Below, one piece after another: positions 42,350 to 50,636 of a DNA stretch of 64,000 bases (its first letter is position 1; every line of letters starts with the position of its first letter). The notes under the pieces are model-generated. The model worked only from the letters and a program-made list of their open reading frames with translations, was not told the DNA's origin and did no database searches. Position numbers and translations under genes: made by a program. The stretch comes from Labilithrix sp. Lineage in GTDB: Bacteria; Myxococcota_A; Polyangia; Polyangiales; Polyangiaceae. Location of the stretch: contig JAHBWA010000002.1 of NCBI GenBank assembly GCA_019637195.1, positions 62,001 through 126,000 on the forward strand, given 5' to 3'.

Positions 42350-43186
42350 ATGAGCCTCGCGCGGAACACGGCGAGCGCATGCTGCGCCGGCGCTTTGTCG
42401 GTCGTGCTCGCGTGTCAGGACTCCTCGCGCGAGCGGGACGCGCGAGACGTCGAGCGCGACGCGCGACGGGACGCGTGCGTCGCGCTCACGCTGCCCCCGG
42501 CGTGCGAGCCGCCCCTCGATGTCGGAACGGCGGAGGAGGTGGTGCGCTTGATCGGCGCCCTCGCGGAGTCCGTCGAGGGCCCGCTCTCGCATGCGCACGG
42601 CGAGGCGCTCCGCCCTACGCGCGATCTCCGCTTCACCGCGCCCGTCGAGCTGGAGGTCGCGCCGTTCGTCCAGCGCGAACGGTGCCCCGCGGCGACGGAA
42701 GAGGAGGACCGAGAGGCCCCCGTCTTCCCGTGCACCGAGACCTGGCGGTTCAGCAGCGAGAAGACGACCGAGTGGCGGAACCTGGTGGACCCCCCGCTAC
42801 CGTCGCTCCCGTTTCCTCCCGGTGTCGCGTGCAAGTCCAGCGACTGCAGTGAGCTGACGGTCGCGCCCGGTACCGTCGTCCGATTCCAGCGCGGAGTCGA
42901 GTTGCACGGCTTCACCGCGACCTACTTGCACACAGTACGGGTCGCCCGCCCCTGCACGGAGCCGTGCGGCGCCGACGAGCTGCGCTGTACGACCGCGACG
43001 ACATGCATCGCGGAGAGCGCGTTCTGCCTCCTCTGCCAAGGCGGCTCGAACGCAGAGTGCGCCTGCCACACCGTCTGCGACGCGACGCCGGAGGAGACGG
43101 ACTGCTCCTACGCGCGCTCGGACGACTTGAGAATGCGTGGGACGTGCCGCGCGGGAGCCTGCTCCCCGGGGCAGGCTCCGCGCTGA
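42350..43186 (+). CDS. Cys-rich lipoprotein, unknown
   Basis: 278 residues. A short signal peptide ends in a lipobox-like SVVLACQD (Cys near 22). The mature protein is acidic. Its C-terminal third has many cysteines (PCTEPCGADELRC, CLLCQGGSNAECACHTVC), spaced as in disulfide-stabilised secreted modules. No catalytic motif is seen. No family recognised. Followed by a 231-bp gap before the sigma factor gene, in which I see no gene. Confidence 0.65.
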   Translation: MSLARNTASACCAGALSVVLACQDSSRERDARDVERDARRDACVALTLPPACEPPLDVGTAEEVVRLIGALAESVEGPLSHAHGEALRPTRDLRFTAPVELEVAPFVQRERCPAATEEEDREAPVFPCTETWRFSSEKTTEWRNLVDPPLPSLPFPPGVACKSSDCSELTVAPGTVVRFQRGVELHGFTATYLHTVRVARPCTEPCGADELRCTTATTCIAESAFCLLCQGGSNAECACHTVCDATPEETDCSYARSDDLRMRGTCRAGACSPGQAPR

Positions 43187-43417
43187 TCGCGGCGCCCCGG
43201 ACAGGTCGGGCGCGGAGCTGCCGCGGCATCGCGCTTGACCGGCCCTCGGCACTCGCGTTTTCTGTTCAATCGAGGAGCGGGCGTCCAATCGCGGATCGGC
43301 GGCCGGGTGCGTGCGGTGAGAGCAATCGACGAGCTCGTCTCGGTGCGTCACGAGACGCTTCGTGTCGGGCCATGAGCCGTCGCGCGACGTTCCGGCCACT
43401 TTCGAGTTAGGGCCTCC

Positions 43418-44056
43418 GTGTCCCGCGATCGACCCTCCACGAAGACTCCTCCTCCGGCGCCGAGCGAGCACGGTACGCCGGCGGCCCGCAAGCTCGTGTC
43501 GGGCCTGGCAGCGCGCGACGCGGCGGCCGAGCGCGAGCTCCTCGACCGCTACACGGTGCATGTCGAGCGCGTCATCGCCCGGATCACCGGGCGGCTCGAC
43601 GTCGACGATCTCACGCAAGAGGTGTTCATCCGCGTCGTCGCTCGGATCGCCAAGCTCCGCGACCCCGACAGCCTTCCTGGGTACGTGACCCAGGTCGCCG
43701 TCTTCGTCGCGCGCGAGGCGCTCCGCGCCCGACGTCGCAGGCGATGGCTCATCTTCCTCGCGCCGGCGGCGCTGCCCGAGGTCCACGCGCCGGCGGCCTC
43801 CGAGGACGTGAAATCGGCGATCGACGCGTTCTACCGGCTCGTCGATCGGCTCGAGCCCGACGAGCGGATCTCGTTCTTGCTGCGGCACGTCGAAGGGCTC
43901 GAGCTCACGGAGGTGGCCGACGCGTGCGGAGTCTCGCTCGCGACCACGAAGCGCCGGCTCGCGGCCGCGGAGCGCCTCTTCAAGGCGCACGCCGAGGGCG
44001 TCCCCGATCTCGAGACCTGGCTCGCTCGGAGCCCCAAGTGGGCAAAGGCGACCTGA
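43418..44056 (+). CDS. ECF-type RNA polymerase sigma factor
   Basis: 212 residues from GTG 43418. Region 2 reads RLDVDDLTQEVFIRVVARIAKLRDPDSLPGYV with the DDLxQE motif that contacts the -10 element. Region 4 reads ERISFLLRHVEGLELTEVADACGVSLATTKRRLAAAERLF, a helix-turn-helix for the -35. An acidic/Pro-rich tail of about 20 residues precedes region 2. It is followed after 2 bp by the FecR-like gene, which most likely encodes its regulator. Target promoters unknown. Confidence 0.9.
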   Translation: MSRDRPSTKTPPPAPSEHGTPAARKLVSGLAARDAAAERELLDRYTVHVERVIARITGRLDVDDLTQEVFIRVVARIAKLRDPDSLPGYVTQVAVFVAREALRARRRRRWLIFLAPAALPEVHAPAASEDVKSAIDAFYRLVDRLEPDERISFLLRHVEGLELTEVADACGVSLATTKRRLAAAERLFKAHAEGVPDLETWLARSPKWAKAT

Positions 44057-44058
44057 AC

Positions 44059-45264
44059 ATGCGCGAGGACGTCGAGCAGATCACCTCCGCGGTGCGCGTC
44101 GAGCTGGACCGCGCGCTCGCCGAGCGCGAAGCGACCCGGGCGCCGCTCGACGAGCGAGTCGCTGCCTTTCGCGCCTCGCGACTCGCGGCCGAACGAGCTC
44201 GCGCGCATCGCGTGTGGGCCGCGGCCGGCGCGGCGCTCGCCGTCGCGGCCGGCGCCCTGTTCTTCCTGCGCGGGCCCCGCTCGCCGGAGCGGACCGTTCT
44301 CTCGTTCACCGTCGGGGACGGCGCCGGCGAGCTCGGCGCGCCCATCGCCCCGTCGACGAGCGCGGTCCCGCTGCGGTTCTCGGACGGCAGCGAGATCGAC
44401 CTCCACGCAGCTTCGACCATACGCGTGGCCTCGACCACGACGTCCGGCGCGGAGGTCGTGCTGGAACGCGGCACCATCCGCACACACGTCGTTCCTCGCG
44501 CCGGGAATCGCTGGACGATCGCCGCAGGACCGTACCGCGTGCAGGTGAAGGGGACCCGCTTCGACACCGAATGGGATCCGACCACGCAGAGACTCCGCGT
44601 GACGATGCAAGAAGGACGCGTGCTCGTCACGGGCGGTTGCCTGGACGGCGCGCGCGAGCTCGGAGCGGGCGATGTCAGCGAGGTGAGCTGCCCGGTGGCG
44701 GCGGCGACGCCGGTGGAGGCGCCGTCGCCCGACGCGAACGGAGATCGAGCGAGCGCCTCGCCGCCGAGCGCAGCAGCTGCGACCGCGAGCATCGCGGCGC
44801 ACGGGAGTCACTCGGCGGAGCGGCCGGCGGCCGTCGCTCCGCCGTCGCCGGAGCGGCGGGCGGCGCCGGCGTCGGCTGAAGACGTGATCGCTTCAGGAAC
44901 CGCAGAGGAGACGATGGGCCTGGCGGAGACCTCGCGGCACGCCGGGCGCTTCGACACCGCCGAACGCGCTTACCGCGCCGTCCGCGCTCGGTTCTCGGGC
45001 AGCGCGCACGCCGCGACGGCGACGTTCCTCCTCGCGCGGATGCTCGCCGACGATCGCCGCGGCGCCGAAGCCGAGCCGCTCTTCCTCGAGTACACGCGCC
45101 TCGCGCCCGACGGCGCGTTCGCCGAGGCGGCCTGGGGCCGACTCGTGGAGCTCGCGCGCGCGCGCGGCGACGTCGCGCTCGCTCGCGCGCGCGCGCGCTT
45201 TTACGTCGACAGCTTCCCCAACGGCGCGTCGATCGACGTCGCGCGGGACTCGCTGGCGAAATGA
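44059..45264 (+). CDS. FecR-like protein with C-terminal TPR-type repeats
   Basis: 401 residues. Residues 1-50 are a cytoplasmic acidic/basic stretch; a membrane helix follows (VWAAAGAALAVAAGALFFL, about 54-72). The FecR domain shows PLRFSDGSEIDLHAASTIRV, VVLERGTIRTHV, YRVQVKGTRFDTEWDP and MQEGRVLV. A Pro/Ala linker leads to a C-terminal part with tetratricopeptide-like helices (AETSRHAGRFDTAERAYRAV, HAATATFLLARMLADDR). FecR domains regulate ECF sigma factors in response to cell-surface signals. Start ATG is 2 bp after the sigma stop; its own stop overlaps the next gene by 4 bp. Confidence 0.88.
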   Translation: MREDVEQITSAVRVELDRALAEREATRAPLDERVAAFRASRLAAERARAHRVWAAAGAALAVAAGALFFLRGPRSPERTVLSFTVGDGAGELGAPIAPSTSAVPLRFSDGSEIDLHAASTIRVASTTTSGAEVVLERGTIRTHVVPRAGNRWTIAAGPYRVQVKGTRFDTEWDPTTQRLRVTMQEGRVLVTGGCLDGARELGAGDVSEVSCPVAAATPVEAPSPDANGDRASASPPSAAAATASIAAHGSHSAERPAAVAPPSPERRAAPASAEDVIASGTAEETMGLAETSRHAGRFDTAERAYRAVRARFSGSAHAATATFLLARMLADDRRGAEAEPLFLEYTRLAPDGAFAEAAWGRLVELARARGDVALARARARFYVDSFPNGASIDVARDSLAK

Positions 45265-46211
45265 TCCATGCGCTCGCTCTCGGCGCCGTCGGCACGTGCG
45301 CGGTGGTGATGGTCGGCGACGGCAGCTCGTTCGCGAATCGCGTCCTGGGCGAGCTCGCGTCGAGCATGGCGTGCGTCGACGTGGCGACCGACGACGCGCC
45401 GGAGGAGAGCCGAACGAAGGTCCGCGTCGTCACGCGGCGCCGCACGGAGATCTGGGACCGCGGGGCGCTCACGAAGGTCCTGATGCTCGAAGGCAAGGAC
45501 GAAGTCGTCGACGCGGTGAAGGTGGCGGAGCACGTACGCGCGCGGGTGCTCGCCCCCGCGCCGTCCGCCGCGAGCGCGCCGCCGCAGCCGATCGCGTCGA
45601 GCGACGCGGCGGGGGCTGCGCCGATGTCGGCAGGCGCCCCGGCGGCGCCGACATCGGTCGACGCGCCGGCGGCGCAGAGCGGCGAGCCCACTCGGCCCCG
45701 CCTCGCGTTCGCGGGTGGTATCGGCCCGACCCTCGACGCCGGCGCGGTGGGGCTCGGTGCGCGCGTCGCGGTGCGCTCCCGCGTCGCCGGGGTGTTCGGC
45801 GCGGGCGCGATGGCCATCGCGCCGCTCGTCGCGGCGACGATCCGCGGAAACGAGAGCGACGTCGACGCGGAGGTCTCGACCATCGCATGCGGCCCGGTGG
45901 TCGATATGGAGCTGCGCGTCCCGCGGACCTCGCTGACCGGCTCCCTCGGCTTGGCCGCCTTGCTCACGTACACGCGCGCGACGGGCTTCGCGAACCCCCT
46001 GTTCCGCGTGCGACGCGACGGAGAGACGCGCTTCACGCCGACGCTGACCGCTTCCGCGGCCTACTTCGTCCAGCCTCACCTGGCGTTCGAGCTCGCGGGT
46101 GGGCTCGGTGTATCCGTCCCCGACATCGAGATTCGGTTCGACGGTAGATCGGTCGCGCGCTGGGGCATGCCCTACGTGTTCAGCAGCGGTGGGATCCGAA
46201 TCGCCTTCTGA
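45261..46211 (+). CDS. Probable outer-membrane barrel protein of sigma/FecR operon
   Basis: 316 residues, overlapping the FecR stop (ATGA). A weak signal-like N-terminus (HALALGAVGTCAVVMVGDG) leads to a domain of about 90 residues with WDRGALTKVLMLEG. A Pro/Ala/Ser linker follows. The C-terminal 170 residues alternate Gly/aromatic and polar residues (GGIGPTLDAGAVGLGARVAV, TRATGFANPLFRVRRDG, YVFSSGGIRIAF) as in a beta-barrel ending in Phe. It could be the surface sensor read by FecR. No named family recognised. Confidence 0.65.
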   Translation: MIHALALGAVGTCAVVMVGDGSSFANRVLGELASSMACVDVATDDAPEESRTKVRVVTRRRTEIWDRGALTKVLMLEGKDEVVDAVKVAEHVRARVLAPAPSAASAPPQPIASSDAAGAAPMSAGAPAAPTSVDAPAAQSGEPTRPRLAFAGGIGPTLDAGAVGLGARVAVRSRVAGVFGAGAMAIAPLVAATIRGNESDVDAEVSTIACGPVVDMELRVPRTSLTGSLGLAALLTYTRATGFANPLFRVRRDGETRFTPTLTASAAYFVQPHLAFELAGGLGVSVPDIEIRFDGRSVARWGMPYVFSSGGIRIAF

Positions 46212-46271
46212 CGTGAGCCGTGGCCTCGACTCGCGGCCACCTCTCTTCCGTCAGGGAAAACTGCCGAGGGC

Positions 46272-47585
46272 ATGCTCATGAAGATTGTTCTTTCGCGCCC
46301 CATCGTCGTCTTGGTGCTCGCGTTCGCGGCCGCGTGCGGGAGCCTCGATCCCGTCGGTCCCCAGAACACGACCGGGGGAGAGGACGGAGGTGTCGACGGA
46401 GGCAACACTGACGGCGGGGGCGAGACACCGGAGGCCGGATCGCTCGCGATCACCACCCAACCATCGCCGGAGGCGCAGTCGGGCGCGCACTTTCTCGAGC
46501 AACCGTCCGTGCAGCTTCGAGACACGGGCGACGTCGCGGCCCTCGTCTCCGGAGTCCAAGTCACCGCCGCGCTCGCGACGGGCGCGGGCACCCTCGGGGG
46601 TACGCTCACGGCGACCACGGACGCCACCGGTACCGCTGCGTTCACGGACCTCTACATCGACGGCGACGGCGCTCACACCCTGCGCTTCACGACGCCCGGG
46701 AGGACCGAAGCGGTCTCCGAGACGGTGACCGTCGCGAAGTCACCGACCATCACGCGGTTCGCGCGCTTCTCCCACACCATCTCGAACTACCCGGGGAAGG
46801 TCGACGTCTGCCTCGAGGTCGACGGCGCCGCGGGGGCCACCCCCGTCGATCGAGCCGGCTTCCCGGACGGGATCCCCTACGGCGGGACCTCGGCCTACGT
46901 CGCGGTGACGAGCCTGGCGAGGGATTCGCTCGTGTACAGGATGTATCCGGCGCCGCTCACGGCCTGCCCGCCGGCGGGCTCGCCGATCCAGCCTCTCGTC
47001 GTCGGAATGATCGCGTGGGGCGCGGCGATCACGACCGACATGGACGGCTCGCACTGGGGCGCGGCGCCGGCGGGAGTGACGGCGATTCCGCCCGGCGATC
47101 CGGCGAGCGTCTGCGGCCCGATGATGAACGAGGCGTGCTCCGCCTCGAACTACTCGACGGGATACTGGGTCGAGGACCGGCCGGATCCGACGCCGGACGC
47201 GGGGAAGGCGAGCGTCGCGCTCTCGAGCCTGTTCCGCGGAGGGGCGAGCCCCCTCTACACCGTCTGCTACGATCCCGACGGTGACGGTCCAGACCCGGGA
47301 GTGCTGCTCTTCGATATGGAGCTCGACGGGCTCCTCGTCGGCCATCGGTCCGTGCCTCCGTTGACGGGGGGACGCCTGATGGTGTTCCAGGGATCGGCCT
47401 ACCCCTGCTCGACTGCGTCGCCCACCATGGCGATCGCGGTGCAAGACCTCCCCGCGACCGCGGGAGACGGCGCCGTCGCGTCCCTCCCCGCAGGCGCCGT
47501 GGGGCGCCTCCTGCTCGTCGGTCAGACCCTCGTCCCGCCCTCGGGCTCCTACGCGGTCCCGCGGATCATCCTCATCGGCCCGTAG
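46272..47585 (+). CDS. Lipoprotein with Ig-like/DGG-linker, unknown
   Basis: 437 residues from ATG 46272 or 46278. Signal peptide VVLVLAFAAACGS with lipobox (Cys near 22) is followed by an Asp/Gly-rich linker (GGEDGGVDGGNTDGGGE), a typical feature of Polyangia lipoproteins. An Ig-like domain (SLAITTQPSPEAQSG, VTAALATGAGTLGGTL, GTAAFTDLYIDGDGAHTL) follows. The rest repeats a domain with cysteines (CLEVDGAAG, ACPPAGSP, CGPMMNEACSASN). It likely coats the outer surface. No enzymatic motif. Placed 60 bp after the sigma operon on the same strand; whether it is a target of that sigma is unknown. Confidence 0.72.
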   Translation: MLMKIVLSRPIVVLVLAFAAACGSLDPVGPQNTTGGEDGGVDGGNTDGGGETPEAGSLAITTQPSPEAQSGAHFLEQPSVQLRDTGDVAALVSGVQVTAALATGAGTLGGTLTATTDATGTAAFTDLYIDGDGAHTLRFTTPGRTEAVSETVTVAKSPTITRFARFSHTISNYPGKVDVCLEVDGAAGATPVDRAGFPDGIPYGGTSAYVAVTSLARDSLVYRMYPAPLTACPPAGSPIQPLVVGMIAWGAAITTDMDGSHWGAAPAGVTAIPPGDPASVCGPMMNEACSASNYSTGYWVEDRPDPTPDAGKASVALSSLFRGGASPLYTVCYDPDGDGPDPGVLLFDMELDGLLVGHRSVPPLTGGRLMVFQGSAYPCSTASPTMAIAVQDLPATAGDGAVASLPAGAVGRLLLVGQTLVPPSGSYAVPRIILIGP

Positions 47586-47681
47586 CCGACCGCGAGCCGT
47601 GATGGACGCGCCCCGCCCATGCGCTCGGCCTGCGCGCGCCTGGGCGAGGTGCGCCGCGCGGGACTCGCTCCCCGATGCCCG

Positions 47682-48239
47682 CTACTCGGTGATCGCGCGG
47701 ACCACGCGGCAGGGGTTGCCGGCGGCGAACACACCCTCGGGCACGTCGCGTGTCACGACGCTGCCAGCGCCGATGACCGCGCGCGAGCCGATCCGGACGC
47801 CGGGCAGGATGAGCGCGCCTCCGCCGACCCAGACGTCGGAGCCGATCTCGACGGGCTTGCCGAGCTCCTTCGTCCTCCGCAGCTCGGCGTCGAACGGGTG
47901 GAGGGCCGTGTAGATCTGAACGGCCGGACCGAACAGCGAATAGCTCCCGATCCGCACCGAGCACACGTCGAGCACGACGCAGTTGAAGTTGAAGAACACG
48001 CGCTCGCCGAGCTCGATGTTCGAGCCGTAGTCGCAGAAGAACGGCGGCTGCATCCCGACGGTGTCGCCGCCCTCGCCGAGGAGCTCACAGAGGATGCGAC
48101 GACGCTCCTCGCGCTCCGCCTCGCGCGTCGCGTTCAGCGCCTGGCAGAGGTCTCGCGCACGATCACGCGCGGCGACCAGCTCCGGATCCGCCGGATCATA
48201 GAGCTCCCCAGCAAGCATCTTGTCGCGTTCGGTCGTCAT
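47682..48239 (-). CDS. Sugar O-acetyltransferase (left-handed beta-helix, Maa/LacA type)
   Basis: 185 residues from ATG 48239. The N-terminal Mac domain reads RDKMLAGELYDPADPELVAARDRA, and the hexapeptide-repeat coil follows: FFCDYGSNIELGERVFFNFNCVVLDVCSVRIGSY, IGSDVWVGGGALILPGVRIGSRAVIGAGSVVTRDVPEGVFAAGNPCRVVR. The catalytic His is in YTALHPFDAE. It acetylates a hydroxyl of a sugar with acetyl-CoA. It sits 9 bp after the stop of the lipoprotein gene on the same strand, so they may be co-transcribed. Confidence 0.93.
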   Translation of the reverse strand: MTTERDKMLAGELYDPADPELVAARDRARDLCQALNATREAEREERRRILCELLGEGGDTVGMQPPFFCDYGSNIELGERVFFNFNCVVLDVCSVRIGSYSLFGPAVQIYTALHPFDAELRRTKELGKPVEIGSDVWVGGGALILPGVRIGSRAVIGAGSVVTRDVPEGVFAAGNPCRVVRAITE

Positions 48240-48247
48240 CGTGCGGG

Positions 48248-49423
48248 CTACGGGAACGAAGGCCCGTAGTAGGCCACGTCTCTCGCGATATAGGAGCCTG
48301 CTCCCTCTTCCTGGAGCGCGAACAGGTGCATCCCATAGTGGCGCGCCGCCCGCAGGCCGAGCAAGCGGACCGGCTCCCGATCGACCTGCTCCCGACAGAC
48401 GAGCTCGGTGCCCGCGAGGTAGCAGCTGTCGCGGGGCGCGGTCGACGACCTCGGATAGCCGCGCCCGTACCACGACGCGCCGGCGGACAGCGCGCCGCGC
48501 CAGCGCCAGTCCAGAGAGACCGCGGCGTCTTCGATCGCCAGCGCGGCCTCGCCACCGGCGGCGCCGCCCACCAGAACGTGGAGCGCGTCGGGGGCGTCGT
48601 CGCCGTACGCGAGCGCCTCGCCGCGAGCGAGGTGCACGTAGTCGTAGCCATCCGGGAGCGCGAGCTCGTCGCGCACGCCCGCGGCGTCGGACGTCAGGCG
48701 CAGGAGGCTCCACGCTCCGTCACGCTGGAGCACCATGGCGACGCCCGGCGGATCGTCGACCAGCTCGAGCACGCGGCTCGCGCCTGCGAGCGGCGCGAGC
48801 GCGCTCCGCACGAAGCGGCTCGGCGACTCCTCGAGGTAGAGCGCGATGCCCTCCGGATCGCGGAGCATCCACACGGCGCCCCGCGCGTCGGTCGGACCGA
48901 TCACGCTCACGACATCGGCCGTAGCGCGACAGCTCGAGGCCGACGTGCAGAAGGCGACCGGCGCACCGATGCCTTCCGGGGTGACCGGACGCAAGCTCGC
49001 GTCGCTCTCGGCCACGTACACCCGCGGGGGGACGGGCCACGGAGGGTGGTACGGGATGCTGTAGCCATGAAGCGCCGTGAACGCGGGGCCGTCCCGCTCG
49101 AACTTCGCGGCAGCCCCCCACCGGTAGCCCTCGTAGTAGTGCGAACCGGTGCGCAGCCAGAGGCGGTTCTCCGAGCCGAGCACGGCGTACACGCTCCTGT
49201 TGCCGACGACCGCGAGCATCGAGGGAACCTCGTCGAACGGGAGCGGCGCGAAGGAGAACACGGAGCCGCTCGGCTCGGCGACGCTCGGCCCGGGGACGAA
49301 GCCGTACCCGCCGCCGGGTGTCGGCACGACGACCTCACCCTTCTCGTCGCCGTCTGGGCCGTCGTCCCTCGCGCAGGCTGCGAGCAGGGAGACGCCGACG
49401 AGCACGCCCGAGACACCCCGCAT
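48248..49423 (-). CDS. Lipoprotein, unknown
   Basis: 391 residues. A lipoprotein signal peptide is clear (GVLVGVSLLAACARDD, Cys near 17). The mature chain has weak repeat blades with aspartates and aromatic residues (SMLAVVGNRSVYAVLGSENRLWL, VYVAESDASLRPVTPEG, GGAAGGEAALAIEDAAVSLDW) that hint at a beta-propeller. There is no catalytic signature and no recognised family. Downstream is the acetyltransferase gene on the same strand. The neighbouring gene at 49532 is on the same strand too but belongs to a different pair. Confidence 0.65.
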   Translation of the reverse strand: MRGVSGVLVGVSLLAACARDDGPDGDEKGEVVVPTPGGGYGFVPGPSVAEPSGSVFSFAPLPFDEVPSMLAVVGNRSVYAVLGSENRLWLRTGSHYYEGYRWGAAAKFERDGPAFTALHGYSIPYHPPWPVPPRVYVAESDASLRPVTPEGIGAPVAFCTSASSCRATADVVSVIGPTDARGAVWMLRDPEGIALYLEESPSRFVRSALAPLAGASRVLELVDDPPGVAMVLQRDGAWSLLRLTSDAAGVRDELALPDGYDYVHLARGEALAYGDDAPDALHVLVGGAAGGEAALAIEDAAVSLDWRWRGALSAGASWYGRGYPRSSTAPRDSCYLAGTELVCREQVDREPVRLLGLRAARHYGMHLFALQEEGAGSYIARDVAYYGPSFP

Positions 49424-49531
49424 CCCACGATGCTAGGCGGAACGTGCCGGCGGTCAAGCGACACGGGGCGCTCACCAGTGACCGCTTTCGCGCGCGTTCA
49501 CCTAGCTTCCTAGCGTCAGCGACGAAAGCGA

Positions 49532-49873
49532 TCAGTCGTCGTCTTCCACGAACGCGCGGAGGCGCTCGATCGCGAGGTCCCACTGCTGCGAGATCTGCGC
49601 GAGGTGCTCGCGTGCCGCGTCGAGCGAGCGAGGGTCGAGCGTCCAGACGGTCTCGCGTCCGGAGCGCTCGCCCCGCGCGAGGCCGGCCGCTTCGAGCACC
49701 CGGAGGTGCTTCGTCACGGCCTGCCGCGTGACCTTGGTGCCTTCGGTCAGCCGCGCGATGGATAGCGGTCCGTCATGGCAGAGGCGCGACACGAGCCGGA
49801 GGCGCTGCTCGTCGCCGAGCGCGGCGAAGACGAGCGCCGAGGCCGCGAGCGCCGCGAGCCGGTCACGCCGCAT
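49532..49873 (-). CDS. ArsR-family HTH repressor
   Basis: 113 residues. A winged helix-turn-helix is clear: FAALGDEQRLRLVSRLCHDGPLSIARLTEGTKVTRQAVTKHLRVLEAAGLARGERSGRE. The recognition helix is in RQAVTKHLRVLE. No metal-binding ELCVCDL-type motif is present, so it does not look like a metal sensor. The start overlaps the SRPBCC gene by 11 bp. ArsR/SRPBCC pairs are common in soil bacteria; the repressor often controls its own operon. The ligand is unknown. Confidence 0.93.
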   Translation of the reverse strand: MRRDRLAALAASALVFAALGDEQRLRLVSRLCHDGPLSIARLTEGTKVTRQAVTKHLRVLEAAGLARGERSGRETVWTLDPRSLDAAREHLAQISQQWDLAIERLRAFVEDDD

Positions 49874-50342
49874 CGAGGTACTTCGCGATGAGGCCGAGCT
49901 GAGCCTCCCAGCCGCCCTCGTTGTCGGCGAAGGCCTTGGCGCGGCGCTCGGCCGAGAGCTGGTCGAAGCCCGACTCGGTGATCGTGAGGCGGGTGCCGCC
50001 GGCGACCTCCTCGAGCTCGAACGTCACGAGCGTCATCGGCGCGTCCGGTCCCGTGTCCGGCTCGGCGCCGGGATGCCAGCGGAACGAGAGGCAACGCTCG
50101 TGCTCGACGCGCTCGATCCTGAGCTCGCACGGGATCCCTACGTAGGGCTCCTGGTGCTTGGCGATCTCCGGATCGACCTGCGTCTTCGCGATCGCGCCGT
50201 GGACCGTCGTCCCGGCGACGAAGGGGCCTTCGATCGTCATACCGAACCACGTCCCGAACGCCTTCGAGTCGCTGATCGCCTTCCACACCTTCGCGAGCGG
50301 CGCCTTCAGCACCGCGGTCTTCTCGATTTGCACTTTACGCAA
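49863..50342 (-). CDS. SRPBCC (AHSA1-like) ligand-binding protein
   Basis: 159 residues of the START/AHSA1 fold: MRKVQIEKTAVLKAPLAKVWKAISDSKAFGTWFG at the N-terminus, FVAGTTVHGAI, LRIERVEHERCLSFRWHP, and GGTRLTITESGFDQL, then the C-terminal helix NEGGWEAQLGLIAKYL. Such proteins bind hydrophobic or small ligands in a deep cavity. Upstream is a 30-bp repeat array; GGAGG (50342 side) may be the ribosome site. Overlaps ArsR, so the two are translated together. Confidence 0.93.
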   Translation of the reverse strand: MRKVQIEKTAVLKAPLAKVWKAISDSKAFGTWFGMTIEGPFVAGTTVHGAIAKTQVDPEIAKHQEPYVGIPCELRIERVEHERCLSFRWHPGAEPDTGPDAPMTLVTFELEEVAGGTRLTITESGFDQLSAERRAKAFADNEGGWEAQLGLIAKYLDAA

Positions 50343-50409
50343 CCTCCTGGTTGCTCATTAGCGCACCCCATCCCGTCGTGCAACCATTTGGCTGCCGTTG
50401 TCATGCGAA

Positions 50410-50572
50410 GCGCCCCGCGAGTCGCCAGCATCACGCGGCGCGTCCCGCGAGTCGCCAGCATCACGCGGCGCACCCCGCGAGTCGCCAGCATCACGCGGCG
50501 CGTCCCGCGAGATCGCCAGCATCACGCGGCGCACCCCGCGAGTCGCCAGCATCACGCGGCGCGACCCCGCGA
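50410..50572. repeat. 30-bp tandem repeat array
   Basis: Five units beginning GTCGCCAGCATCACGCGGCGC at 50421, 50451, 50481, 50511 (with one extra base, read GATCGCC) and 50542; lengths 30, 30, 30, 31, 31. The end of the unit alternates GTCCCGCGA and ACCCCGCGA, giving a weak 60-bp period. No spacers exist between the units, so it is not a CRISPR. It fills the space upstream of the SRPBCC start and downstream of the lipoprotein gene at 50637. Confidence 0.9.
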
Positions 50573-50636
50573 GACGGCGTCCTGTCGGCACACGCTCGAG
50601 GTGATCAGCCCGACGCGGGGCGCGCTCGCCCGCGCT

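Noticed and set aside
50410..50572. 30-bp repeats considered as a CRISPR array
   Set aside because: Units follow each other directly with no unique spacers, and no cas genes are in the window.
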